Source of the DNA: Mycobacterium sp. 852002-10029_SCH5224772
GTDB lineage: Bacteria; Actinomycetota; Actinomycetes; Mycobacteriales; Mycobacteriaceae
Length of the DNA: 34,355 nt
Reading direction: 5' to 3'
Assembly: GCF_001667315.1 (NCBI RefSeq)
Contig: NZ_LZHT01000071.1
Location: 1-34,355 of the forward strand
Below are positions 24,133-32,694 of this stretch, one piece after another. Under the pieces are notes generated by a model. It was not told where the DNA came from. It was given only the letters and a program-made list of their open reading frames with translations, and made no database searches. Each line of letters starts with the position of its first letter. The stretch's first letter is position 1. The position numbers were made by a program, and so were the translations under genes.

Positions 24133-25908
24133 CTAGTCGCCGGCGTGCAGCAGCGGCCGCAGCCGGGCCGTCTTGTCCGGTGTCCACCCGGGCGGCGACA
24201 GCACCGCCGCCCAGCCGTCGGCGACGTCGGCGACGTAACGGTGACCGTGCCCGTCGGGGACGTCCACCGCCACGGCCATGTCCGCCGAAACCTGGAGGAA
24301 AGTGACGACGGGGATCCAGCGCGTCTGGGGCAACACGTCATAGCCGCGGGGCTCGCGCAGCCAATCGGGCTTGCTGAACACCAGGTCCGGAGTCCACCAG
24401 GCGATCGGGTCCGAGGCGTGCTGCAGGTAGACCACCCGCGGGTGGTCCCACGGATCCTTGGGGCGCGCCAAGTTGTCCGCGCGGGCCACGAAGCGGACGT
24501 AGCGGCCGTCGTCGTAGATCGGCAGCCACTCGGGGGACCCGGCATCACGCGTCGAGGTCAGATCGGTCCAGATGGTGTTTTGGAACGTCGGCCCGCTGAA
24601 CAGGGCGCCGTCGGTGCGGGCGAGCACGTTGTTCAGGCTCATGAACGGCGCCTCGCCGCCGAACGAGCCGAGGCTCTCACCGAACACCACCAGCTTGGGG
24701 CGCTGGCCTTCCGGCAGCTGGCGGATCAGCCGGTCGACGGCCTCGAACAGCGCCTGGCCGGCGTGCCGGGCGTTCTCCTTGTCCACCAGAAACGACAGCG
24801 AGCTCGGCAGGAACGAATACTGCATGCTGACGATCGCGGTGTTGCCGTTGTACATGTACTCGAGCGCGGTGGCCTCAGCCTCGTTGATCCAGCCGGTTCC
24901 GGTGGTGGTCGCGAGCGCGACGACGGCGCGCCGCAGCCCGCCGGTGCGCTGCAGCTCGCGCGCGGCCAGCTCGGCGGTCGCGGTGATGCCGTCGGCGGAG
25001 TTCAGCCCGGCGTAGGCCCGGATCGGCTCGGTCGCCGGGGCTCCGGTGAATGTGGTCAGGTCGGCGACCTTGGGACCGCCTTCGACGAAGATGCGCCCTT
25101 GGTGGCCGAGGGATTCCCATGACACCAGCGACTCGGGGCCGCCGGAGCGCAGCGCGGTCCTCGGCGGCGCGCTGTCCGGGTTCATCTCGTTATTGGCCGC
25201 GGCGAAGGTGTCGTTCATGGTGCGCATGGCGAACTTGAGTACGACGCCGTTGAGCACGGTGACGGTCAGGACCGCCAGTGTGACGACCACGATGGTTGCC
25301 GAGAGCCGAAACGGTACGAACCGGTCCACCTGACCCACCAGAAAGCTGATCAACCACCGGGTGAACTGACCGATTTCGACGACCGTGAACAGCACGACAA
25401 GCGATAAGACTCCCGACAGCGGGTAGTCATACCACTCCAGATGCGCCACGCCCATCAGGTCGCGCACCTCGTCCTGCCACACGTGGAACGAGATCGCCAT
25501 GAGGACCTGGCCGATCACGCCGATCGGGATCAGCACCTTCCATGCCCAGCGTGGTGGCGGTGGGCTGTGATCCTTCTCCCGCATGAACCGCACCAACCAG
25601 ACCGAAAAGACACCCAGCCCATAGCCGATGGCGCCGGAGAGTCCGCTGACCAGCCCCTGGAACAGCGGGCCCCGCGGCAGCAGCGAGGGCGTCAACGAAA
25701 GCCAGATGAAGATCAGGCCGACCGTGGTGCCTGTGAACGTGTAATGGCGTACCCACCAAGGCTTTTCAGTCCATGGCAGGGTGGGCGCCGCGCGGCTGAG
25801 TCGAGGGGCGGGCCCCGGCGCCGGCGCGGCGGCCTCCGTGGACTCCACGACGTCGCCCGCCGGTTTGTCGCCGGCGTCGATATTGGTCGCGGAACCCGGT
25901 TCGCTCAT
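24133..25908 (-). CDS. Multi-pass membrane protein with C-terminal alpha/beta-hydrolase domain (Rv1069c-like)
   Basis: A 591-residue protein. A 50-residue Ala/Pro-rich N-terminus precedes membrane segments at about 57-77, 84-105, 124-142, 163-182 and 202-226. A large C-terminal domain follows, with a hydrolase elbow GESLGS at 410-415 (Ser412 the likely nucleophile). The layout and sequence match the Abhydrolase_9 family and M. tuberculosis Rv1069c (587 residues). The catalytic domain probably faces outward or the membrane surface; the substrate is unknown. I take the ATG at MSEPGSATN because the frame upstream runs through echA8. It lies eight bases after the echA8 stop, so it is part of the echA9-echA8-hydrolase operon. 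Confidence 0.9.
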   Translation of the reverse strand: MSEPGSATNIDAGDKPAGDVVESTEAAAPAPGPAPRLSRAAPTLPWTEKPWWVRHYTFTGTTVGLIFIWLSLTPSLLPRGPLFQGLVSGLSGAIGYGLGVFSVWLVRFMREKDHSPPPPRWAWKVLIPIGVIGQVLMAISFHVWQDEVRDLMGVAHLEWYDYPLSGVLSLVVLFTVVEIGQFTRWLISFLVGQVDRFVPFRLSATIVVVTLAVLTVTVLNGVVLKFAMRTMNDTFAAANNEMNPDSAPPRTALRSGGPESLVSWESLGHQGRIFVEGGPKVADLTTFTGAPATEPIRAYAGLNSADGITATAELAARELQRTGGLRRAVVALATTTGTGWINEAEATALEYMYNGNTAIVSMQYSFLPSSLSFLVDKENARHAGQALFEAVDRLIRQLPEGQRPKLVVFGESLGSFGGEAPFMSLNNVLARTDGALFSGPTFQNTIWTDLTSTRDAGSPEWLPIYDDGRYVRFVARADNLARPKDPWDHPRVVYLQHASDPIAWWTPDLVFSKPDWLREPRGYDVLPQTRWIPVVTFLQVSADMAVAVDVPDGHGHRYVADVADGWAAVLSPPGWTPDKTARLRPLLHAGD

Positions 25909-25916
25909 GAAGCGTC

Positions 25917-26699
25917 CTAGCGGTGGGTGAAGTTCGGCGGGCGCTTCTCGACGAAGGCCGCCATCCCCTCGGACTGGTCCTCGGTCGCGAAAGTCGAATG
26001 GAAAACCCGACGTTCGTAGAGAAGTCCCTCGGTCAACGTGGATTCGAACGCGCGGTTGACGGCCTCTTTGGCCATCCTTGCCGCCGAGCGTGACATCTGC
26101 GAAATGGTGGTCGCGACAGCCTTGGCCTCGGCCAGCAGGTCGTCGGCGGGCACCACGCGCGAAACCAGGCCGCTGCGTTCGGCTTCGGCGGCGTCGATGG
26201 TGCGCCCGGTCAGAATGAGGTCCATCGCCTTGGCCTTGCCGATGGCGCGGGTCAGGCGCTGCGAGCCGCCCATGCCGGGCAGCACACCGAGTTTGATCTC
26301 GGGCTGGCCGAATTTCGCTGTGTCGGCGGCGATCAGCACATCGCACATCATGGCCAGCTCACAGCCCCCACCCAGGGCGTGCCCGGCCACCGCGGCGATC
26401 GTCGGGGTGCGGACGTCGGCGAGTTTGCCCCAGGTGGCGAAGAAGTCGGCGCCGAAGGCATCGGCGAATGTCAGGCCGAGCATTTCCTTGATGTCCGCGC
26501 CGGCGGCGAACGCCTTGGCCGATCCGGTGATGATGATGGCCCCGATGCCGGGGTCGTCATCGAAATCCGCTGCCGCACGGGTGACCTCGTTCATCACCTG
26601 GGTGTTCAGCGCGTTGAGGGCCTTCGGCCGGTTCAGGGTGATGATGCCGACGCGCTCATCGCGCTCGACAAGGATGGTCTCGTACTGTGCGTCTGTCAT
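25917..26699 (-). CDS. echA8: Enoyl-CoA hydratase EchA8
   Basis: Crotonase-fold enoyl-CoA hydratase of 260 residues, close to M. tuberculosis EchA8 (257). It hydrates trans-2-enoyl-CoA in beta-oxidation. The oxyanion-hole segment [11 protein letters not shown] is at 63-73, the second at HALGGGCEL, and the two catalytic glutamates are Glu114 and Glu134 ([12 protein letters not shown]). The C-terminal helix ends [12 protein letters not shown], as in the family. It lies 13 bases after echA9 and eight bases before the membrane hydrolase gene, all in one minus-strand operon. Confidence 0.95.
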   Translation of the reverse strand: MTDAQYETILVERDERVGIITLNRPKALNALNTQVMNEVTRAAADFDDDPGIGAIIITGSAKAFAAGADIKEMLGLTFADAFGADFFATWGKLADVRTPTIAAVAGHALGGGCELAMMCDVLIAADTAKFGQPEIKLGVLPGMGGSQRLTRAIGKAKAMDLILTGRTIDAAEAERSGLVSRVVPADDLLAEAKAVATTISQMSRSAARMAKEAVNRAFESTLTEGLLYERRVFHSTFATEDQSEGMAAFVEKRPPNFTHR

Positions 26700-26712
26700 C
26701 CGGGCCGCCTTT

Positions 26713-27750
26713 CTAGAAACTCAAGTCGTCGTCGACCGGGGCGAAATACGCCTCGACGTCGGCTGCCGTGACGGCGGCCAGCTGCGCCGGCGACCACTTC
26801 GGATTGCGATCTTTGTCGATTAACTGTGCGCGGATGCCCTCGACCAGGTCGTGCGAGCGCAGCGACGCCGAGGACACCCGATAGTCCTGAACGAGAACGT
26901 CTTTCAGCGTTTCCAGTTTGGCTGCGCGGCGTACCGCCTCCAGCGTCACCGACAACGCGATGGGGGAGCGGGTGGCGATCAGGTTGGCGGCATCTTGAGC
27001 CGGTCCCGCGCCGTGGCCTCCGAGCGCGGCGACGATGTCCTCGACGGTGTCGCCCGCGAAGCAGTCATCGATCCAATTGCGTTGTGCCGCAAGTTCACTG
27101 GGTGGTGGCTCAACGGCATGCTTGGCCAGCGCCTTGTCCACGCCGTCGCTCACGATCGCCCGGCGGAATGCGTCGACGTCCCCGTGTGGCACATAGTGAT
27201 CGGCGAACCCCATCGCGATCGCGTCGGCTCCGGAAAACGGCGCTCCGGTCAGTGCGGCGTGCAGGCCCAGCCCCCCCGGCGCGCGCGACAGCAGGTAAAC
27301 CCCGCCGACGTCGGGGATGAAGCCGATGCCGACCTCGGGCATGGCGATCTTGGACGTGTCGGTGACCACCCGGGTGTTCGCATGCGCGCTGACGCCCACG
27401 CCGCCACCCATCACGATGCCGTCCATCACCGCGACGTACGGCTTGGCGAAGTCGGCGATCTGGGCGTTGAGCAGATATTCGTCGCGCCAGAAGCGTCGCG
27501 CCTCGACCCCGTCCTTGCGGGCGCTGTGGTAGATGGAGACCACGTCGCCGCCGGCGCACAGTCCGCGGTCACCGGCGCCGGAAAGCACCACCGCGCGCAC
27601 CGCGTCGTCGTCCGCCCAGTCGGTGAGGACGGCGGCCAGGGTGTCCACCATCTGCTGGTTCAGCGAGTTGATCGCCTTGGGGCGGTTGAGCGTGATCAAG
27701 CCGACGCTTTCGTCAACCTCGGTGAGAACCTCATCGGATCCGTCGGTCAC
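26713..27750 (-). CDS. echA9: EchA9, enoyl-CoA hydratase/3-hydroxyisobutyryl-CoA hydrolase-like
   Basis: Crotonase-fold protein of 345 residues, the same length as M. tuberculosis EchA9. It has the longer C-terminal region of the 3-hydroxyisobutyryl-CoA hydrolase branch. Motifs are [11 protein letters not shown] (64-74), [12 protein letters not shown] (110-121), and [14 protein letters not shown] with Glu139 and Asp147, the eight-residue spacing seen in those hydrolases. A role in valine catabolism is therefore as likely as classic beta-oxidation; M. tuberculosis naming follows the hydratase family. The GTG start has AGGGAGG about eight bases upstream. It heads the operon with echA8, and a near-perfect palindrome lies about 105 bases upstream. 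Confidence 0.93.
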   Translation of the reverse strand: MTDGSDEVLTEVDESVGLITLNRPKAINSLNQQMVDTLAAVLTDWADDDAVRAVVLSGAGDRGLCAGGDVVSIYHSARKDGVEARRFWRDEYLLNAQIADFAKPYVAVMDGIVMGGGVGVSAHANTRVVTDTSKIAMPEVGIGFIPDVGGVYLLSRAPGGLGLHAALTGAPFSGADAIAMGFADHYVPHGDVDAFRRAIVSDGVDKALAKHAVEPPPSELAAQRNWIDDCFAGDTVEDIVAALGGHGAGPAQDAANLIATRSPIALSVTLEAVRRAAKLETLKDVLVQDYRVSSASLRSHDLVEGIRAQLIDKDRNPKWSPAQLAAVTAADVEAYFAPVDDDLSF

Positions 27751-27855
27751 GCGGTAGCCTCCCTTGCGCCGGTCCAGCCTCGAGGAAGAAATCTAGATCG
27801 TCGCGACCGGCGCGGTATGCGCGGGTAAGGGTTATCTTTAACGCGACGACAACGG

Positions 27856-27877
27856 CTTGAGCCTTCCAAGGCTCGAG
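27856..27877. promoter_or_regulatory. 22-base near-perfect palindrome in the divergent promoter region
   Basis: The inverted halves GAGCCTT and AAGGCTC flank CC, and the symmetry extends to 22 bases with one mismatch. It sits between the echA9 operon (minus) and the Bax-inhibitor-like gene (plus), so a dimeric repressor bound here could control either. No regulator can be named. A shorter GTTA/TAAC inverted pair is at 27831-27842. Confidence 0.45.
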
Positions 27878-27977
27878 AAACTCCATAAAGTGCCCAGCTC
27901 TGCTGGGAACCAGCGTGGGCCGCTGATCGTTGAGATGGTGTTCGCACAGCTCGAAGCCAATAAGAGAGGACCCGACG

Positions 27978-28829
27978 GTGCGGGAGACAAGCAACCCGGT
28001 ATTTCGTTCGCTGCCTAAGCAGAGGGGCGGATATGCGCAATTCGGCACTGGCGCGGCCCCGATGCAGGGCTACCAAGCCGACCCCTACGCGGCTCCCTAC
28101 CAGGCTCCGTACCAGGAGACCAGGGCTTCGCGCCCGCTGACCATCGACGACGTCGTCACCAAGACCGGCATCACGCTGGCCGTGCTGGCAGCCTCCGCCG
28201 TGGTCTCCTACTTCTTGGTGGTGTCGAACCTCGCGCTGGCCATGCCGCTGACCCTGATCGGCGCGCTCGGCGGCCTGGGCCTGGTGCTGGTCGCGACCTT
28301 CGGCCGCAAGCAGGACAGCCCGGCGATCGTGCTCAGCTACGCCGTCCTCGAGGGCCTGTTCCTGGGTGCGCTTTCGTTTGTCTTCGCCCACTTCTCGGTG
28401 TCGAGCGCCAACGCCGGCGTGCTGATCGGCGAGGCCGTGATGGGCACCTTCGGGGTGTTCTTCGGCATGTTGGTGGTCTACAAGACCGGCGCCATCCGGG
28501 TCACGCCCAAGTTCACCCGCATGGTGGTCGCCGCGCTGTTCGGCGTGCTGGCCCTGATGCTGGGCAACTTCGTGCTGGCCATGTTCGGTGTCGGCGGCGG
28601 CGACGGCCTGGGTCTGCGCAGCGGCGGTCCGCTGGCGATCATCTTCTCGCTGGTGTGCATCGGCATCGCGGCGTTCAGCTTCCTCATCGACTTCGACGCG
28701 GCCGACCAGATGGTGCGCGCCGGCGCGCCGGACAAGGCGGCATGGGGTATCGCCCTGGGCCTGACGGTGACGCTGGTCTGGCTGTACATCGAGATCCTGC
28801 GTCTGCTCAGTTATCTACAGAACGACTAG
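27978..28829 (+). CDS. Bax inhibitor-1/YccA family membrane protein (Rv1072-like)
   Basis: A 283-residue multi-pass membrane protein of the Bax-inhibitor-1/YccA-like group, close in length to M. tuberculosis Rv1072. After a Tyr/Gln/Pro-rich cytosolic N-terminus (YQADPYAAPYQAPYQET) come about seven hydrophobic segments, beginning ITLAVLAASAVVSYFLVV and ending AWGIALGLTVTLVWLYIEIL. The acidic FLIDFDAADQM in the last third is characteristic of this subgroup. The physiological role is unknown. The GTG start has AGAGAGGA seven bases upstream; the frame stays open 16 codons further. It is a single-gene unit closed by a strong terminator. Confidence 0.92.
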   Translation: MRETSNPVFRSLPKQRGGYAQFGTGAAPMQGYQADPYAAPYQAPYQETRASRPLTIDDVVTKTGITLAVLAASAVVSYFLVVSNLALAMPLTLIGALGGLGLVLVATFGRKQDSPAIVLSYAVLEGLFLGALSFVFAHFSVSSANAGVLIGEAVMGTFGVFFGMLVVYKTGAIRVTPKFTRMVVAALFGVLALMLGNFVLAMFGVGGGDGLGLRSGGPLAIIFSLVCIGIAAFSFLIDFDAADQMVRAGAPDKAAWGIALGLTVTLVWLYIEILRLLSYLQND

Positions 28830-28844
28830 CTCTGCCACACAAAA

Positions 28845-28875
28845 ACCGGCACGCCGATCGGCGTGCCGGTTTTTT
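28845..28875 (+). terminator. Intrinsic terminator after the Bax-inhibitor-like gene
   Basis: A 26-base perfect palindrome with arms ACCGGCACGCCGA and TCGGCGTGCCGGT is followed by five further T. It lies 16 bases after the stop codon. This is a textbook hairpin-plus-T-tract, uncommon in mycobacteria; the A-run on the left means it can also act in the other direction. Confidence 0.95.
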
Positions 28876-28910
28876 GTCTGCTGCCTCGGGCTTCCTCAAC
28901 ACCGCGGCCG

Positions 28911-29030
28911 TTGAGTGTGAGCCCACGGCGTTGAGTGTGGACTGGCGGCGCGGCCAATCGGCGTGTCGCCGACCAGGATTCACGCTCGAAGCCCAGGTTT
29001 CACACCGGTCGCCCAGGATTCACCCTCGGC
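28911..29030. repeat. Intergenic inverted/direct repeat cluster, copy 2
   Basis: TTGAGTGTGAGCCCACGGC and a diverged TTGAGTGTGGACTGGCGGC are followed by TCGGCGTGTCGCCG (28958-28971, identical to the core of copy 1). Inverted units CAGGATTCACGCTC, CAGGTTTCACACC and CAGGATTCACCCTC then follow. It occupies the gap between the terminator and the fadA3 stop codon. It has the same layout as the cluster at 16938-17076, with lower unit conservation. Confidence 0.72.
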
Positions 29031-29043
29031 GGCCAGCAGCGCC

Positions 29044-30261
29044 TTAGCTCAGCCGCTCGATCACCATTGCCATGCCCTGCCCGCCGCCGACGCACATGGT
29101 CTCCAGGCCGAACGTCTTGTCCTGCGTCTGCAGGTTGTTGAGCAGCGTGGTGGCGATGCGGGCACCGGTCATGCCGAACGGGTGGCCCAGCGCGATCGCT
29201 CCACCGGACACGTTCAGCTTGTCCTCGTCGATGCCGAGTTCGCGGGCCGAGCCCAGCACCTGCACGGCGAACGCCTCGTTGATCTCGAACAGGTCGATAT
29301 CGCTGACCGACATCTTGGCGCGGGCCAGCGCCTTCTTGGTCGCCTCGATCGGGCCCAGGCCCATGATCTCCGGCGAGAGGCCGCTGACCCCGGTGGACAC
29401 GATCCGCGCCAGCGGCGTCAGGCCGAGTTCCTTGGCCTTGGTGTCGCTGGTGATCACCACCGCGGCGGCGCCGTCGTTCAGCGGGCACGCGTTGCCTGCG
29501 GTCACCGTGCCGTTGGGCCGGAACACCGGCTTGAGCTGGCTGATCTTCTCGTAGGTCGTGCCGGGGCGGGGGCCGTCGTCGGTGCTCACCGTGGTGCCGT
29601 CGGGCAGGGCCACCGGGGTGATCTCCCGCTCGAAGAACCCGCTCTTGATCGCTTCCTCGGCGCGGTTCTGGCTGCGCACGCCCCAGTGGTCCTGGTCTTC
29701 GCGGCTGATGCCGGTCAGCAGGGCAACGTTTTCGGCGGTCTGCCCCATCGCGATGTACACGTCGGGCAGATTCTGATCGGCCCGGGGGTCGTGCCACTCG
29801 TCGGCGCCTTCGGCCGCGGCGGCCGAGCGCTCCTGCGCCTCACCGAACAGCGGGTTCTTGGTGTCCGGCCACGAGTCGGCGCTGCCCTTGGCGAAGCGGG
29901 ACACGGTCTCCACGCCGGCGGAGATGAACGCGTCACCCTCGCCGGCCTTGATCGCGTGGAAGGCCATCCGCGAGGTCTGCAGCGACGACGAGCAATACCG
30001 GTTGACGGTGGTGCCGGAGAGGAAGTCGAAGCCGAGTTCGACGGCCACCACCCGCGCCAGGTTGTACCCGGATTCCCCGGCCGGCTGGCCGCAGCCCAGG
30101 ATCAGGTCATCGATCTGGTGCGGGTTCAGGGCGGGCACCTTGTCGAGGGCGGCGCGGACGATCTGGACGGTCAGGTCGTCGGGGCGCATGTTGACCAGCG
30201 ACCCCTTCATCGCGCGGCCGATCGGCGAGCGAGCAGTTGAGACAATGACGGCTTCAGGCAT
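29044..30261 (-). CDS. fadA3: Acetyl-CoA acetyltransferase / 3-ketoacyl-CoA thiolase FadA3
   Basis: Thiolase of 405 residues, the same length as M. tuberculosis FadA3. It cleaves 3-ketoacyl-CoA with CoA to give acetyl-CoA and a shortened acyl-CoA. The acyl-accepting Cys is Cys90 (NRYCSSSLQ), the second catalytic pair is His360 (GHPFGMTGAR) and Cys390 (MCVGGGQGMA), and the middle region carries NDGAAAVVI. All catalytic residues are present. The ATG has GAAGGGAA about seven bases upstream. It is transcribed alone on the minus strand, between the terminator/repeat region and the esterase gene. Confidence 0.95.
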   Translation of the reverse strand: MPEAVIVSTARSPIGRAMKGSLVNMRPDDLTVQIVRAALDKVPALNPHQIDDLILGCGQPAGESGYNLARVVAVELGFDFLSGTTVNRYCSSSLQTSRMAFHAIKAGEGDAFISAGVETVSRFAKGSADSWPDTKNPLFGEAQERSAAAAEGADEWHDPRADQNLPDVYIAMGQTAENVALLTGISREDQDHWGVRSQNRAEEAIKSGFFEREITPVALPDGTTVSTDDGPRPGTTYEKISQLKPVFRPNGTVTAGNACPLNDGAAAVVITSDTKAKELGLTPLARIVSTGVSGLSPEIMGLGPIEATKKALARAKMSVSDIDLFEINEAFAVQVLGSARELGIDEDKLNVSGGAIALGHPFGMTGARIATTLLNNLQTQDKTFGLETMCVGGGQGMAMVIERLS

Positions 30262-30353
30262 GGTTGTTCCCTTCAGATCCCTGCAGGTCCCTCAGATGGG
30301 GCTGGCTCGCTTGGCCACCGGGTGGTTTGTCCCCGATACGGGCGAGAACAAAT

Positions 30354-31328
30354 CTAGTCGCTGCCGACCTCGGGACACGAAGACGGGGCAGGTCCGGGGG
30401 CCGGACGCCGCCACAGCCGCGACATGATGCTGGCCCGGGTGTGGCGCTGCCCGAGCACCGGGGCCGCCGGCGCGGCCAGCGGGCTCAGCGGCGGGTGCTC
30501 CACCTCCTCACCCAGCGCGTCGCACAGGGCGAGCAGCAGCGCGTCGGCGGCCAGCGCGTAGGCGGGCGCCGACGGGTGGTAGCCGTCCGCGGAGAACATC
30601 GTGTCGGGCGTGGCCCGGAACTGCGGCGCCATCAGCTGCGCCAGCGGCACCGGCACGCCTCCGGCCGAGCGGACCGCCGCGTTCTGGGCGCGGGCCAGCT
30701 GCAGGCACCGCTCGTGCGCCAGCGAACGCAGCGGTTGCGGAATGGCGCTGATGAACCCCAGATCCGGGCAGGTGCCGACGATCACTACCGCGCCCCGGGC
30801 GCGCAGCTTGCGGACGATCAACGCCAGCCGTTGCGCCGATTGGCTGACCCCGTTGAGCGCGGTCACGTCGTTGGCGCCGACCATGACGACCGCCACGTCG
30901 GGCGGCGGGCCGGCCACGAACATCGCGTCGACTTGGCCGCACACGCCCTTGGAGGTGGCGCCGACGATGGCCTTGGTGCTCAGCCGGATTCGCTTGCCGG
31001 TCTGCTCGGCCAGGCCCCGCGCGATCCGCACCCCCGGCACCTCGTCGGCGCTCAGGCAGCCGTAGCCGGCGGCGGTGGAATCGCCGAAGATCATCAGGTG
31101 TAGGTCGGCCGCCATACCGCAGTGCCACCGTTCCACGGGCCCGCCGCCGCGCGCGTACACGCCGTCGGCGCGGGGTGGGATGCCCCACGCCTTGGGGATG
31201 ATGGTGCGCGCGTGGGACGCCTGGCCGACCAACAGACTGCGCGCCCCCAGGTAGGCGGTTCCTGTCGAGGCCAGCGCGCCCGCTGTGGCCAGGGCGATCG
31301 CCGAACGACGTGGCACCCGGATGGTCAC
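30354..31328 (-). CDS. SGNH/GDSL-family esterase (Rv1075c-like)
   Basis: A 324-residue hydrolase of the SGNH type. An N-terminal hydrophobic stretch (AIALATAGALASTGTAYLG) is a likely signal or anchor. Ser84 lies in FGDSTAAGYG, GAND is at 151-154, and Asp248 and His251 are in DGYHPS. M. tuberculosis Rv1075c is a characterised GDSL esterase with the same residues. The product is probably at the cell envelope. The C-terminal 50 residues are Pro/Ala-rich and end without further features. The GTG start has TAAACT seven bases upstream and no ribosome site, so the mRNA is probably leaderless. Confidence 0.92.
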   Translation of the reverse strand: MTIRVPRRSAIALATAGALASTGTAYLGARSLLVGQASHARTIIPKAWGIPPRADGVYARGGGPVERWHCGMAADLHLMIFGDSTAAGYGCLSADEVPGVRIARGLAEQTGKRIRLSTKAIVGATSKGVCGQVDAMFVAGPPPDVAVVMVGANDVTALNGVSQSAQRLALIVRKLRARGAVVIVGTCPDLGFISAIPQPLRSLAHERCLQLARAQNAAVRSAGGVPVPLAQLMAPQFRATPDTMFSADGYHPSAPAYALAADALLLALCDALGEEVEHPPLSPLAAPAAPVLGQRHTRASIMSRLWRRPAPGPAPSSCPEVGSD

Positions 31329-31335
31329 GCATTCA

Positions 31336-31341
31336 AGTTTA
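31336..31341 (-). promoter_or_regulatory. Candidate -10 box for the leaderless esterase mRNA
   Basis: Read on the minus strand this is TAAACT, a good TANNNT match, seven bases before the GTG of the SGNH esterase, which lacks a ribosome site. This fits the common leaderless arrangement in mycobacteria. Confidence 0.5.
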
Positions 31342-31561
31342 GGGCCGCTCCGGAGTTTGCGCGGTCGCTGCGAAAAAACGAAGTGATCACGGTGCGAAGC
31401 AAAACTGGTATCAAATCAGCAATTTCATACGTTGCACTAAGCAATCGCTGTCAAGCTAGGAACGAGGGGATGGCTGAGCGCTACGGCAAACGTCTGAACC
31501 AGATGCTCGGCTGCCTCGTCACATGCTGTACCGCACTACAACGGCGTAGGAGGTTTTGAGC

Positions 31562-32629
31562 ATGACCGCACCGAGCAAGGTATTGGGGTCGTCCGAGACC
31601 ACCGTTCGTGCCCATGATGTCCTCCGAGCCCGCCGCGCCCAGACGCGCAAATTCGCGATCAGCGACGGCGCACCGGTCGAGGTCCTCGAATCCGGCCCCA
31701 GCGTTGCTGCGCGACTGGCCAACCTGACGTCACGCCTGACGATCCGGCCGATTCTGACCGTCGGCAGCCACGTGCCCAACCTGCCCTGGCCGTGGGGTCT
31801 CATCGACCTCACCGCCCGGGTGCTGATCCCGGCGTCGGCCACCGTCCGCGAGACGGTGACGTTGCCGCACGCGTCGGCGCAGCTGGTGCGCGCGCCCGGG
31901 GTGCTTCCCGCCGACGGCAGCCGCCGGATCGTCGTCTACCTCCACGGCGGGGCGTTCCTGACCTGTGGGGCGAACTCCCACGGCAGGCTCGTCGAAGCCC
32001 TCTCCAAGTTCGCCGATTCACCCGTCTTGGTGGTCAATTACCGTCTGCTGCCCAAGAATTCGGTCGGCATGGCGATCGAGGACTGCCACGACGCCTACCG
32101 GTGGCTGCGGCTGCGCGGCTACCAACCCGAGCAGATCGTGCTGGCCGGCGACTCCGCGGGCGGCTACCTGGCGCTCACACTGGCGCAGCGCCTGCTCGAG
32201 GAAGGCGAGGAGCCCGCGGCACTGGTGGCGATCTCGCCACTGCTGCAGCTGGCGAAGGAACCCAAGCAGGCCCACCCCAACATCGACACCGACGCGATGT
32301 TCTCCGCCGATGCGTTCGAGGCCCTCGCCGCGCTGGTAGCCGGCGCGGCCGGGAAGAACAACGTCAACGGCAAACCCGAAGAGATCTACGAGCCGCTGGA
32401 ACACATCAAACCGGGCCTGCCGCGCACGCTGATTCACGTGTCGGGCTCGGAGGTGTTGCTGCACGATGCGCGGTTGGCGGCGAGCAGGCTGGCCGCGGTC
32501 GGCGTGCCGGCCGAGGTGCGGGTGTGGCCCGGCCAGATCCACGACTTCCAGCTGGCCGCGCCGATGGTGCCCGAGGCCACGCGCTCGCTGCGCCAGATCG
32601 GCGACTACATCCGCGAGGCGACCGGATAG
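31562..32629 (+). CDS. lipU: Alpha/beta-hydrolase, hormone-sensitive-lipase type (LipU)
   Basis: A 355-residue esterase/lipase of the hormone-sensitive lipase family. The oxyanion motif HGGAF is at 128-132, the nucleophile elbow GDSAG at 196-200 has Ser198, SGSEVLLHDA gives the acidic residue, and the His is in GQIHDFQ. It should cleave short- to medium-chain acyl esters. M. tuberculosis LipU is about 297 residues, so this version has an N-terminal extension, or the M. tuberculosis start is annotated later. The ATG chosen here has AGGAGG nine bases upstream, which supports the longer form. It lies divergent from the esterase gene and 65 bases before the cystathionine beta-synthase gene. No signal peptide. 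Confidence 0.93.
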   Translation: MTAPSKVLGSSETTVRAHDVLRARRAQTRKFAISDGAPVEVLESGPSVAARLANLTSRLTIRPILTVGSHVPNLPWPWGLIDLTARVLIPASATVRETVTLPHASAQLVRAPGVLPADGSRRIVVYLHGGAFLTCGANSHGRLVEALSKFADSPVLVVNYRLLPKNSVGMAIEDCHDAYRWLRLRGYQPEQIVLAGDSAGGYLALTLAQRLLEEGEEPAALVAISPLLQLAKEPKQAHPNIDTDAMFSADAFEALAALVAGAAGKNNVNGKPEEIYEPLEHIKPGLPRTLIHVSGSEVLLHDARLAASRLAAVGVPAEVRVWPGQIHDFQLAAPMVPEATRSLRQIGDYIREATG

Positions 32630-32694
32630 CACCGCCGCACGAAACCTGCAGCGCAGTTGTGCGCCGCCCGAAACCGCCTGAGACGATGTGACGC

